From an uncultured Sphingomonas sp. (GTDB lineage: Bacteria; Pseudomonadota; Alphaproteobacteria; Sphingomonadales; Sphingomonadaceae): a DNA stretch of 35,365 nt. The position numbers and the translations under genes were made by a program. Location: assembly GCA_902806275.1 (NCBI GenBank), contig CADCVY010000079.1:1-35365 (forward strand), in the 5' to 3' direction. The notes beneath the pieces were generated by a model. That model saw only the letters and a list, made by a program, of their open reading frames with translations, did no database searches and was not told the origin of the DNA. Below are positions 1 to 9,270 of the stretch, one piece after another. Numbering within the stretch: the first letter of the stretch is position 1; each line of letters begins with the position of its first letter.

Positions 1-1
1 G

Positions 2-2131
2 ATCAACCCGACCAACACGCGCCATCTGGTCGGCGCCGACGATGCCGGCCTGTGGATCAGCTATGACGGCGGGAACCGCTGGCACCACAGCATGAACCTG
101 CCGCTCAGCCAGTTCTACCACGTCAGCGTCGACAATGCCGACCCGTACCAGGTGTATGGCGGGCTGCAGGACAATTCGAGCTGGGTCGGCGACCAGGAAT
201 ATCCCGGCGGCATCACCAATAATCGCTGGGAGAACCTTTACGGCGGCGACGGCTTCTGGGTGTTCGCCGATCCGGCCGATCCCAATTACGTCTATGCCGA
301 ATATCAGGGCGGCCACATTGCCCGGATTCACCGCAAGACCTTGCAAGGGCGCGACATCCGACCGACCGCCAACTACAAGGAAAAGCTGCGCTTCAACTGG
401 AACTCGCCGATTCACTTGTCGCCCAACGAAAAGGGCACGCTGTACATCGGCTCCCAATATCTGTTCCGCACCCGCGACCGTGGCGTCACCTGGGACCGTA
501 TCTCGCCTGACCTCAGCACCAATGACCCCACCCGCCAGCAGCAGGAAAAGTCCGGCGGCATCACCGTCGACAACTCGTCAGCGGAGATGAATACGACGAT
601 CTACTCGATCTCCGAGAGCCCCAAAGCGCCGGGCCAGATCTGGGTCGGAACCGATGACGGCAACGTCCAGCTGACCCGCGATGCGGGGCGCAACTGGGAG
701 AACGTCACCGCCCGGCTCGGGATGCCTGCCGGCAACTGGATCAGCTGGGTCGAGGCGAGCCGCCATCACCCCGCCGTCGCCTACGCCACGAACGACCGGC
801 ACATGTTCGGCGACATGCAGCCTTACCTCTACCGCACCGGGGATTACGGACGGACCTGGCAGCGGCTGGTCGGACCCGGAACGCCGGGCGTGCGCGGCTA
901 TGCCCATGTGATCAAGGAGGACCGCGAGAACCCGAACATCCTGTTCCTCGGCACCGAAATGGGGGCTTTCACCAGCATCGACGGGGGCCGGACCTGGGCG
1001 CAGTTCAAGCCCAACAACTTCCCCGACGGGCTGGCGGTGCGCGACATCGCTCTGCAGGATCGCGAGGACGATCTGGTGCTTGCCACCCACGGGCGCGGCA
1101 TCTGGATCGTCGACGACATCAGCCCGCTGCGCCAGCTCAACGCAACGACGCTGGCCAGCGGCGCGGCGCTGATCCCCAGCCGTCAGGTCGAACAGCGCAT
1201 TGAGGGCGGTGGCGGCTGGCCGGAAGGCAATGCGACTTTCTACGGCGACAACCCGGCCGACGGCGCCACCATCACTTACTACCAAAAGGCGCGGCATGTG
1301 ATCGGCCGGATGAAGCTGGAGGTGCTCGACGCCGCCGGCAATGTGGTCGAGGAGCTGCCGGCATCCAAGCGGCGCGGCCTGAACCGGGTCAGCTGGGGCA
1401 TGCGTACCAAGCCGCCGATGGTCCCTCCAGCAGCCTCGCTCGCCTACAATTCCACGCGAGGTCAGCGCGTGCTCCCCGGCACCTACACGGTGCGGCTGAC
1501 CAAGGCGGGCCAGGTGACCACGGCGCCGCTGACGGTGGCGCTGGACAGAAGGGCGTCGTTCACCGTCGCTGACCGCCAGGCGCAGTTCGCTGCTGCGGAG
1601 CGGGTCAAAGGGCTGTTCGAGCGCATGAGCACGCTGGTTGGTCAGATAAACGGCGTCCGCACGCAAGGCACGGCGCTGGCCTCGAGCGCTTCGGCGCCGG
1701 CCGAGGTCAAGGCCGCAGCCGCGCAGCTGACCGCCAAGGCCGACACGCTGCGCAAAGCGATCGTCGCCACCACCGAAGGCGGTGCGATTACCGGCGAAGA
1801 GCGCCTGCGCGAGAATGTCGATGAGGTCTATGGCGCCATCAACTCGGTCGAGGCTCGGCCGACGTCGTACCAGATGGCGCGCATCGACGCACTCGAGCGC
1901 GAGCTCAAGGATGTCGAGGGGCAGTGGGCGGCATTCCAGGCGAGCGACCTGGCGCCGTTCAACTCGCGGCTACAAGGTGCCGGCTTGCCACCGCTCAAGG
2001 TCGCGGCCGTGACCTTTGATCGCGAGCAGCTGGCGCGCGGCGGCCGCGTGTCGGCGCTGGTCCGCGGGCTGGTGGGCACCCGTTTCTATGGCGACATGCG
2101 GGCGCTGACCGGCACCGGCGAGAAGGACTAG
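2..2131 (+). CDS. Sortilin/VPS10- or BNR (Asp-box)-repeat glycosyl-hydrolase-like protein, C-terminal part (5' truncated by window edge)
   Basis: Frame is open from base 2 (INPTNTRHLVGADDAGLWISYDGGNRWHHS...) through the listed ORF at 92; repeated Asp-box motifs (YDGGNRW, RDRGVTW, RDAGRNW, GDYGRTW, IDGGRTW). Confidence 0.85.
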   Translation: MNPTNTRHLVGADDAGLWISYDGGNRWHHSMNLPLSQFYHVSVDNADPYQVYGGLQDNSSWVGDQEYPGGITNNRWENLYGGDGFWVFADPADPNYVYAEYQGGHIARIHRKTLQGRDIRPTANYKEKLRFNWNSPIHLSPNEKGTLYIGSQYLFRTRDRGVTWDRISPDLSTNDPTRQQQEKSGGITVDNSSAEMNTTIYSISESPKAPGQIWVGTDDGNVQLTRDAGRNWENVTARLGMPAGNWISWVEASRHHPAVAYATNDRHMFGDMQPYLYRTGDYGRTWQRLVGPGTPGVRGYAHVIKEDRENPNILFLGTEMGAFTSIDGGRTWAQFKPNNFPDGLAVRDIALQDREDDLVLATHGRGIWIVDDISPLRQLNATTLASGAALIPSRQVEQRIEGGGGWPEGNATFYGDNPADGATITYYQKARHVIGRMKLEVLDAAGNVVEELPASKRRGLNRVSWGMRTKPPMVPPAASLAYNSTRGQRVLPGTYTVRLTKAGQVTTAPLTVALDRRASFTVADRQAQFAAAERVKGLFERMSTLVGQINGVRTQGTALASSASAPAEVKAAAAQLTAKADTLRKAIVATTEGGAITGEERLRENVDEVYGAINSVEARPTSYQMARIDALERELKDVEGQWAAFQASDLAPFNSRLQGAGLPPLKVAAVTFDREQLARGGRVSALVRGLVGTRFYGDMRALTGTGEKD

Positions 2132-2168
2132 GAAGCTGAGCCTCAGCTCCAGCGCTGCGGCGAAGCGC

Positions 2169-2243
2169 TGGAGCGGGCGAAGGGATTCGAACCCTCGACC
2201 CCAACCTTGGCAAGGTTGTGCTCTACCCCTGAGCTACGCCCGC
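2169..2243 (-). tRNA. tRNA-Gly (anticodon GCC), CCA encoded
   Basis: Reverse complement GCGGGCGTAGCTCAGGGGTAGAGCACAACCTTGCCAAGGTTGGGGTCGAGGGTTCGAATCCCTTCGCCCGCTCCA folds as a cloverleaf: acceptor GCGGGCG/CGCCCGC, anticodon stem CAACC/GGTTG with loop TTGCCAA, T-arm GGTTCGAATCC. Confidence 0.95.
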
Positions 2244-2404
2244 TCGTGCGCTGACGCCGGCGCGTGAATACGCGGGACCGGCGGAGGTGAGGCGCGCGCC
2301 TAGCATGGCCCGCGGCGATCCCGCAAGGGCGTCGGCAAGCGCTTGTGACGATGGCCGCAGCCGCCCATATGGCGGCCAACTGCCGTAGAGGAGACTGGCC
2401 AAGC

Positions 2405-3313
2405 GTGGCGACCCTGGGTCTGAGCGAAGCCGACCGCGAATCGGTCGAAAAATTCGAACGCGACGTTATCGAACCGTCGATGACCGCGCTGGTCGTGCTC
2501 GATTTCTGGGCCGAGTGGTGCGGGCCGTGCAAGCAGCTGTCCCCAATCCTCGACAAGATCGTCAAGGATTATGCGGCCAAGGGCGTGAAGCTCGCCAAGA
2601 TCGACGTCGACAAGGACAAGCTGATCGCGTCCCAGTTCCGCATCCAGTCCATCCCGACGGTTTACGCGATCTACCAAGGGCAGCCCGTCGCCGATCTGAC
2701 CAACTATCGCACCGAGGGCCAGCTAACGCGGGTGCTCGACCAACTGCTGGCGCAGCTCAAGGTCGAGCCGGCCGGCGCGGCTCCCCAGGCCGAGATCGAG
2801 CCGCTGATCGCGATGGGCGAGCAGGTGCTGGCCGAAGGCGACGCGCCACGGGCTGTGTCGATCTTCAGCCAGATCGTCGAGCTTGCGCCGGACAACCCGC
2901 AGGTGATCGGCGGACTGTTGCGGGCGCTGATCGCTGCCGGCAGCAGCGACGAGGCGCAGACGATGATCGACGGCCTGCCCGCCGAACTTGCCGTCAAGCC
3001 GGAAATCGCGCGTGCGAAGGCCGCGCTGGAGCTGGCCTCCGCTGCGCCTGCCGGCGAGACCGCGGCGCTCGAGGCTCGCCTCGCCGCCGATCCCGGCGAT
3101 CACCAGGCACGGCTGGAGCTTGCGGGCGCGCTGGTCGCGTCCGGCGACCGTGACGGGGCCGCCGACGCGCTGCTGGAGATTATCAGGCGCGACCGCGACT
3201 GGGAGGACGGGGCCGCGCGCAAGCGCTTCCTGCAGCTGCTTGAGGCGCAAGGCCTGGGCGACCCATGGTCGAGCGCCCAACGGCGGCGGCTGTCGGCGCT
3301 GCTGTTCACATGA
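2405..3313 (+). CDS. Thioredoxin-domain/TPR protein (YbbN/CnoX-like)
   Basis: FWAEWCGPCKQL thioredoxin active site, followed by TPR-like helices; GTG start at 2405 preceded by GAGGAGA is more plausible than the ORF-track ATG at 2345. Confidence 0.85.
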   Translation: MATLGLSEADRESVEKFERDVIEPSMTALVVLDFWAEWCGPCKQLSPILDKIVKDYAAKGVKLAKIDVDKDKLIASQFRIQSIPTVYAIYQGQPVADLTNYRTEGQLTRVLDQLLAQLKVEPAGAAPQAEIEPLIAMGEQVLAEGDAPRAVSIFSQIVELAPDNPQVIGGLLRALIAAGSSDEAQTMIDGLPAELAVKPEIARAKAALELASAAPAGETAALEARLAADPGDHQARLELAGALVASGDRDGAADALLEIIRRDRDWEDGAARKRFLQLLEAQGLGDPWSSAQRRRLSALLFT

Positions 3314-3948
3314 GCCGGCTGCTACGGGTTCCCTTGTTTCCACTGCCGGGCGCAATTCTGTTTCCGCGATCGCAATTGCCCCTGCATATCTTCGAGCAGC
3401 GCTATCGCGAGATGGTGCGCGACGCGATCGAGGGTCCCGGGCAGATCGCGATGGTCCAGCCGCACGGCCGGGACGGTGACGACATTGGGACAGCGCTTTA
3501 CGATGTGGGCTGTGTCGGCGACGTCGTCGGCGTGGAAGAGCTGGACGACGGGCGCTTCAATATCGTGCTGCTCGGGACCAATCGTTTCCGCCTGCTGCGT
3601 GAGCTCGCGTCGGAGGCCGCGTACCGCTCTGCGGAGATCGACATCGAGGCGTTCGACGACGGCGAGCCGCCGGCGTTGTCGCTTGGTCAGCGGGCGGAGG
3701 TCGAGCGCGAAGCGCGCAGGCTTGGCGACGCGATGGGGCTCGCGGTCGACTGGAGCGCCGTGGCGCGGCTCGACGACGAGATGCTGGTCAATGCCATTGC
3801 ACAAGTGGCGCCGTTTGATTTCGGCGCCAAGCAGGCGTTGCTGGAGCAAGCGAGCCTTGACGGCCGCGCCGACCTGCTGGTTCAGTTAATGCAATTCCAG
3901 CGCGCTGCCGTCAGCGGGGGTGTCGAAGTGGAGCCGACCCTGCAGTAA
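3310..3948 (+). CDS. LON peptidase substrate-binding (N-terminal) domain protein
   Basis: VPLFPLPGAILFPRSQLPLHIFEQRYREMVRDA is typical of the LON_substr_bdg family; ATGA overlap with the upstream stop codon. Confidence 0.9.
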   Translation: MSRLLRVPLFPLPGAILFPRSQLPLHIFEQRYREMVRDAIEGPGQIAMVQPHGRDGDDIGTALYDVGCVGDVVGVEELDDGRFNIVLLGTNRFRLLRELASEAAYRSAEIDIEAFDDGEPPALSLGQRAEVEREARRLGDAMGLAVDWSAVARLDDEMLVNAIAQVAPFDFGAKQALLEQASLDGRADLLVQLMQFQRAAVSGGVEVEPTLQ

Positions 3949-5163
3949 TCAGATGGGGAGGCCGCGCAGCAGCAGCGGAAGCTCGCCGCAGGTCCCGCGC
4001 GCTTCGCTCTTGAAGCGGTCCTTGAGCGGCGAAATGCGCTCGATCACGCCCATACCGAGCCTGCGGACTGTCGAGGCGGCGCGGCCAGAGATGCCGTAGA
4101 TGCGGGTCAGGCTGTCGGTTGCGAACGCGACCGACAACGTGTCGAGCGAGCGCCAGCGCTGATAGCGATCGAGCAGCTGGCGATCGCCAAGGTCGAGGCC
4201 GATGCGCGCACCTTCGACCAGTACTTGGGCGAGCGCTGCGGCGTCGCGAAAGCCGAGGTTGAGCCCCTGCCCGGCAATCGGGTGGATGGCATGCGCCGCG
4301 TCGCCGACAAGCGCTAGCCGCTGGCCAGTCATCTGGGCGGCATGATGGAAGCCAAGCGGGTAAGACGAGCGCGGCGCCAGCATTGCGATGGGGCCGAGGA
4401 AGCCGCCCATCGCCGCCTCGGCCTCGGCCGCGAATTCCTCGTCATCAAGCGAAAGCCAGCCCGCGGCGTCATCCCGCGGGACTGACCAGACGATCGCTGA
4501 GCGGTGCCCTTGCGTGTCGTCGATCATCGGCAGCAGCGCGAACGGGCCGCCCGGGTAAAAGATCTCGTACGCGATGTTGTCGTGTTGGCGCTGGTGCCGC
4601 AGCACCGAGACAATCGCCTGATGCCGGTAGTTCCAGCGCGCCACCCGAATGCCGGCGGCTTCGCGCATCGGCGAGTTGCGGCCGTCGGCGGCGATCAGCA
4701 CCGGCGCGCTTAGCTTGCGACCGTCATCGAGCGAAATTACGACGCCATTTTCCCCGCGTTGCACTTCCGCAATGGCGGACTTCCAAAGCAGCCAGCAGTT
4801 GCGGCCGTTCTCGGCCCGCGCGTGGAGCGCGGCACGCAGGTGCCGGTTTTCGTGCATCCAGCCGAGCGGCCCATCCTCATCGGCATCGAAGTGCAGGCCG
4901 CCCGGGGCAAGCCCGTCGGCGACGGCAATGGTCAGGATCGGGCAGCCGGGCTCGGCCACCTGGCCGGTGACTCCGATGGCGTCGAGCATGCGCATCGAAC
5001 TGGACGAAACGGCGCTGGTACGGCCATCGAAGCTGGCGCTACCCCGGGGCGCGGGATCGGCCGGATCGACGACGATGGCGGAAAGGCCGCCCGAATCGAG
5101 CGCGGCGGCGAGCGCCAGGCCGACCAGGCCGCCGCCCAAGATGATGACGTCAGCGCGGTCCAT
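3949..5163 (-). CDS. FAD-dependent UbiH/UbiF-family ubiquinone biosynthesis hydroxylase
   Basis: GGGLVGLALAAAL Rossmann motif, LVGDAAHAIHPIAGQGLNLGFRD motif; start MDRADVIILGGG at 5163. Confidence 0.9.
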   Translation of the reverse strand: MDRADVIILGGGLVGLALAAALDSGGLSAIVVDPADPAPRGSASFDGRTSAVSSSSMRMLDAIGVTGQVAEPGCPILTIAVADGLAPGGLHFDADEDGPLGWMHENRHLRAALHARAENGRNCWLLWKSAIAEVQRGENGVVISLDDGRKLSAPVLIAADGRNSPMREAAGIRVARWNYRHQAIVSVLRHQRQHDNIAYEIFYPGGPFALLPMIDDTQGHRSAIVWSVPRDDAAGWLSLDDEEFAAEAEAAMGGFLGPIAMLAPRSSYPLGFHHAAQMTGQRLALVGDAAHAIHPIAGQGLNLGFRDAAALAQVLVEGARIGLDLGDRQLLDRYQRWRSLDTLSVAFATDSLTRIYGISGRAASTVRRLGMGVIERISPLKDRFKSEARGTCGELPLLLRGLPI

Positions 5164-5263
5164 TGCCAACTCCCTACAAGCCCGGCGCAATGACGCCAAG
5201 AAGTTCGCTTGACCGGCGAGTCCGGGTGGGTGACTCTACGGCGGAACAGAGGGGGGTTAGGAC

Positions 5264-7582
5264 ATGGCGACCGTTGCCGCACGCGCACCGAAGCGCGAAC
5301 TGGCGCCGGACTGGCGCGACGAGCTGCGGGGATCGCTGCGCCGGCTGTCGTCGCGGCTCGCCGGAGCGATGCTGCTGGCGCTCGCCCTCGCCCTGGCCGT
5401 GGCGCTGGCAAGCCACAATCCAACTGACCCATCCCTCAGCACCGCTGCCGGCGGTCCGCCGGGCAATTGGGTGGGCACCGGCGGCGCCTATGCAAGCGAT
5501 GCGTTGCTGCTGTTGTTCGGCATCGGCGCGGCGTTCTTCCTGCCGGTCGTGGCGGTGGCAGGCCTGCGCATGGTGCACCTGCAACCCGCGGGCCGGGTGG
5601 GTCGCGGCTTGCTGCTTGCCGCCTTGGGGGCAGCGCTGCTCGGGGTGGCCCTCAGCCTGACCAGCGGATCGGCGGTCTCCGGCCTTCCAGCCGGTTGGGG
5701 CGGCGTGATCGGCCTAGCCTCGGCGTATGGGGTTGATGCTGCGGTCGGAATGATCGGCAATCCGTCGCTCGCCGGACCGGTGCGGCTGACGGTGCTGCTC
5801 CTGCTGGCCGTGGCGGGTGCCGCATGCGGATATTTCGCGGTAGGCTTGGCGCCGGACGAACGCGGCTGGCTGGCCAGCTTGCTGTGGCGCCGCCCACGCG
5901 AACGCCGTGCCGCTCCGCGGGCGACGGAGATGCGCGAAGATGGAGTCGCTCCCGCTGCTCCGCCGAGGCCCAGGCCCGCAGTCGCCGTTACCGAACCCGC
6001 CAAGCCAGTAGCGCCCGCAGGCCGCCAGGCCCGCAAGGGCTCGGCACAGCCCAAGCTTGCGCTGGGGGACAGCTACCAGCTGCCGACCGTCGACCTGCTT
6101 GCGGCAGCGTCGGAGAAAGGCCGCCAGCAAATCGACCGCGCCGGCCTGGAGCGCAACGCGCGCCTGCTGGAGTCGGTACTCGAGGATTTTCACGTCCGCG
6201 GCGACATTGTCGAGGTTCGCCCGGGACCGGTGGTCACCATGTACGAGCTCGAGCCGGCAAGCGGGATCAAGGCGAGCCGGGTGATCCAGCTGGCCGACGA
6301 CATCGCCCGCAACATGTCGGCGCTGTCCGCCCGCGTCGCCACGATCCCCGGGCGAAGCGTCATCGGCATCGAGTTGCCGAACCAAAAGCGGGAGACGGTC
6401 AGCCTGTCCGAACTGATCGGCAGCCAGGCCTTCGAGGACCAGAACATGGCCCTGCCGCTGATCCTGGGCAAGAACATCGCCGGCGATCCGGTCATCGCCG
6501 ACCTCGCGCCGATGCCGCACCTGCTGGTCGCGGGCACCACCGGCTCGGGCAAGTCGGTCGGGCTCAACTGCATGATCCTGTCGCTGCTGTACCGCTACGG
6601 TCCCGACGACTGCAAAATGATCATGATCGACCCCAAGATGCTCGAACTGAGCATTTACGACGACATCCCGCACCTGCTGGCGCCGGTGGTGACGGAGCCC
6701 GCCAAAGCGATCCGGGCGCTGAAATGGACCGTCGAGCAGATGGAGGAACGCTATCGCATGATGGCCAACCTCGGCGTGCGGGCGCTGCCCAGCTTCAACG
6801 TTAAGGTGCGCGAAGCCAAGGCCAAGGGCTCCAAGCTCGGGCGGCGGGTGCAGACCGGTTACGACGCCGACAACGGACAGCCGGTGTATGAAGTGGAAGA
6901 ACTCGAATACGAAGTCCTGCCGCAAATCGTGGTGGTGGTCGACGAACTGGCCGACCTGATGATGACGGCCGGCAAGGAAGTCGAGTTTCTGATCCAGCGG
7001 CTCGCGCAAAAGGCGCGCGCCGCCGGCATCCACCTGATCATGGCGACCCAGCGCCCGTCGGTCGACGTCATCACCGGCGTCATCAAGGCCAATCTGCCGA
7101 CCCGCATCAGCTTCCAAGTCACGAGCAAGATCGACAGCCGCACGATTCTTGGCGAGCAGGGCGCGGAGCAGCTGCTGGGCAAGGGCGACATGCTGTACAT
7201 GCCCGGCGGCAAGCAGATCATGCGCGTCCACGGACCGTTCGTCAGCGACGAAGAGGTGCGGAGCGTCGCCGAGCACTGGCGCAAGCAGGGCGCGCCCGAT
7301 TACGTCCAGGCCGTCACCGAAGAGCCGGAGGATGGCGGTTACCTGTTCGACGGGCAGCCGGCCGGCGAAGACGATGCCGAAAGCCAGCTGTTCCGCAAGG
7401 CGGTGCAGATTGTCGCCGAAAGCCAGAAGGCGTCCACTTCCTACCTGCAGCGGCAACTGCGGGTCGGCTACAACAGCGCGGCGCGGCTGATCGAGCGGAT
7501 GGAAAAGGAAGGGCTGGTTGGCCAGCCGGACCACGTCGGCCGCCGCGAAGTACTGATCGACCCGGACGGGCACCCCGTCTGA
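5264..7582 (+). CDS. ftsK: DNA translocase FtsK (4TM type, with C-terminal gamma domain)
   Basis: N-terminal hydrophobic segments; Walker A GTTGSGKSVGLN; VVVVDELADLMM; C-terminal winged helix ASTSYLQRQLRVGYNSAARLIERMEKEGLV. Confidence 0.96.
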   Translation: MATVAARAPKRELAPDWRDELRGSLRRLSSRLAGAMLLALALALAVALASHNPTDPSLSTAAGGPPGNWVGTGGAYASDALLLLFGIGAAFFLPVVAVAGLRMVHLQPAGRVGRGLLLAALGAALLGVALSLTSGSAVSGLPAGWGGVIGLASAYGVDAAVGMIGNPSLAGPVRLTVLLLLAVAGAACGYFAVGLAPDERGWLASLLWRRPRERRAAPRATEMREDGVAPAAPPRPRPAVAVTEPAKPVAPAGRQARKGSAQPKLALGDSYQLPTVDLLAAASEKGRQQIDRAGLERNARLLESVLEDFHVRGDIVEVRPGPVVTMYELEPASGIKASRVIQLADDIARNMSALSARVATIPGRSVIGIELPNQKRETVSLSELIGSQAFEDQNMALPLILGKNIAGDPVIADLAPMPHLLVAGTTGSGKSVGLNCMILSLLYRYGPDDCKMIMIDPKMLELSIYDDIPHLLAPVVTEPAKAIRALKWTVEQMEERYRMMANLGVRALPSFNVKVREAKAKGSKLGRRVQTGYDADNGQPVYEVEELEYEVLPQIVVVVDELADLMMTAGKEVEFLIQRLAQKARAAGIHLIMATQRPSVDVITGVIKANLPTRISFQVTSKIDSRTILGEQGAEQLLGKGDMLYMPGGKQIMRVHGPFVSDEEVRSVAEHWRKQGAPDYVQAVTEEPEDGGYLFDGQPAGEDDAESQLFRKAVQIVAESQKASTSYLQRQLRVGYNSAARLIERMEKEGLVGQPDHVGRREVLIDPDGHPV

Positions 7583-7667
7583 GCCTGAACAAGGCGGAAC
7601 AGCAGGGTTCAGTGCGCATTCAACGCGCGGTCGCCACTTCTTGGGCGAAGATCCCCAGGAGTTTGTT

Positions 7668-8273
7668 ATGCCTTTTGCCGCTTCTTTCGCGCGTGCCTTG
7701 GTGCCCGTCGCCCTTCTCGCCGCGCCGGCTGCGGCGCAGTCTTCGGCGGACCTCGCCAAGGTTGGCGCCCACATATCTGCGGTGCAGACGATGAGCGCCA
7801 GCTTCGTGCAGGCCGATCAGCGCGGGCGCTCGGCAGCCGGCAAGCTGCAGCTTAAAAGGCCCGGCCGGGTGCGCTTCGAATATGGCAGCGGCGACCTGCT
7901 GCTGGTCGCCAATGGCAAGACACTGACCTACGTCGACTACCAGGTCGGCCAAAAGTCGAGCTGGCCATTGAACCGCACTCCGCTTGGCGTGCTATTGTCC
8001 GGATCGCCAAACCTCAAGGGCCGGGCGCAAGTCGTGGCGAGCAACGATCCCCGCGTGGTGATGGTCCGCGCGCGCGACCCGGCGCAATATGGATCGATCC
8101 TGCTGGCCTTCCTCCGCAACCCGTCGTCGCCCGGCGGTCTGCAGCTGCACGGCTGGACGGCAATCGATGCGCAGAACAAGCGCACCACCGTGCGGCTGTC
8201 CGGTGTGCGATACAACGTTGCCGTGCCGGAAACGGCGTTCCGCTACGCGGAGCCGAAAAGGCGTGGAAAATAA
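7668..8273 (+). CDS. lolA: Outer membrane lipoprotein carrier protein LolA family
   Basis: Signal peptide, then MSASFVQADQRGRSAAGKLQLKRPGRVRFEY...; AGGAG upstream of ATG 7668. Confidence 0.87.
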   Translation: MPFAASFARALVPVALLAAPAAAQSSADLAKVGAHISAVQTMSASFVQADQRGRSAAGKLQLKRPGRVRFEYGSGDLLLVANGKTLTYVDYQVGQKSSWPLNRTPLGVLLSGSPNLKGRAQVVASNDPRVVMVRARDPAQYGSILLAFLRNPSSPGGLQLHGWTAIDAQNKRTTVRLSGVRYNVAVPETAFRYAEPKRRGK

Positions 8274-8420
8274 ACCGGTTGCACATCGGAACCCGTTCAT
8301 CGCCCCGTCAGCCGGATGGGTGTAGGCGGAAAGCCGATCCTGCTTAGGCCGGGGTTTCCCCCTGTTACCCGGGTTCACAGGATCCCTTGCGTGACGAACG
8401 CTTGGCGGCCCTCGCTCCAC

Positions 8421-8443
8421 GCCCCCGGAGCGGGGGCCTTTTG
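8421..8443 (+). terminator. Probable intrinsic terminator
   Basis: GCCCCCG-GAG-CGGGGGC perfect 7-bp stem followed by CTTTTG. Confidence 0.6.
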
Positions 8444-8475
8444 ATTCGCGGCAACGGCGGGCTAGACGCGGCGAC

Positions 8476-9270
8476 GTGAGCAAACGGCTGAAAATCGCAT
8501 CCTGGAACATCAATTCGGTGCGCGCGCGCATGCCGATCATCGAGCGGCTGGTCGCGGAGCAGCAGCCGGATATCCTCTGTCTCCAGGAGACCAAGGCGCT
8601 TGACGACGTGTTCCCGGGCGACCTGTTCCGCCGCCACGGCTACAAGCATCAGCAGCTCAACGGGCAGCGCATGCACCATGGCGTTGCCATTCTCAGCCGG
8701 GTGCCGCTCGGGGACCCCGACCGGCACGACTGGCAGGACAATGGCGAAGCTCGCCATGTCGGCGCCCGGCTCGAATGCGGCATTCGCCTCGAGAACGTCT
8801 ACGTGCCTGCGGGTGGCGACATCCCCGACCGGACGCAAAACCCGAAGTTCGGCCAGAAGCTCGACTTCATCGAGCGCATGACGCGCTGGTCGGAGGAGCT
8901 TCGGGAGCCGACGATCATAGTTGGCGACTTCAATGTCGCGCCGCTGGAGTGCGACGTGTGGAGCCACAAGGCGTTGCTCGGCGTCGTCAGCCACACGCCG
9001 GTGGAGGTCGATGCGCTAACGCGAATGCAGCAGGCGCATGACTGGATCGACATCGGGCGCAAGTTCGTGCCGGCGCCAGAGCGCTGCTTCACCTGGTGGA
9101 GCTACCGCTCGCCCGACTTCACCAGGAACGACCGCGGCCGCCGGCTCGACCACATGTGGGCCTCGCCAGCACTGGCCGGCCACCTCGCCTCGCACCAGGT
9201 GCTGGAGCCCTGTCGGGCCTGGGAGCGGCCATCCGATCACGTGCCGCTAATCTGCGAGGTCCAGGTTTGA
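8476..9270 (+). CDS. xth: Exodeoxyribonuclease III
   Basis: KIASWNINSVRARM, ILCLQETK, VGDFNVAP, RRLDHMWAS, SDHVPLICEV motifs of the AP endonuclease/ExoIII family; GTG start. Confidence 0.95.
   Translation: MSKRLKIASWNINSVRARMPIIERLVAEQQPDILCLQETKALDDVFPGDLFRRHGYKHQQLNGQRMHHGVAILSRVPLGDPDRHDWQDNGEARHVGARLECGIRLENVYVPAGGDIPDRTQNPKFGQKLDFIERMTRWSEELREPTIIVGDFNVAPLECDVWSHKALLGVVSHTPVEVDALTRMQQAHDWIDIGRKFVPAPERCFTWWSYRSPDFTRNDRGRRLDHMWASPALAGHLASHQVLEPCRAWERPSDHVPLICEVQV

Noticed and set aside
578-1666. 362-aa minus-strand ORF opposite the BNR-repeat gene
   Set aside because: Shadow ORF; the plus strand has periodic Asp-box motifs.
5714-7774. 686-aa minus-strand ORF opposite ftsK
   Set aside because: Antisense shadow ORF in GC-rich DNA; translation is low-complexity, rich in His/Asp/Arg/Ala/Leu with no motif, while the plus strand encodes unmistakable FtsK.
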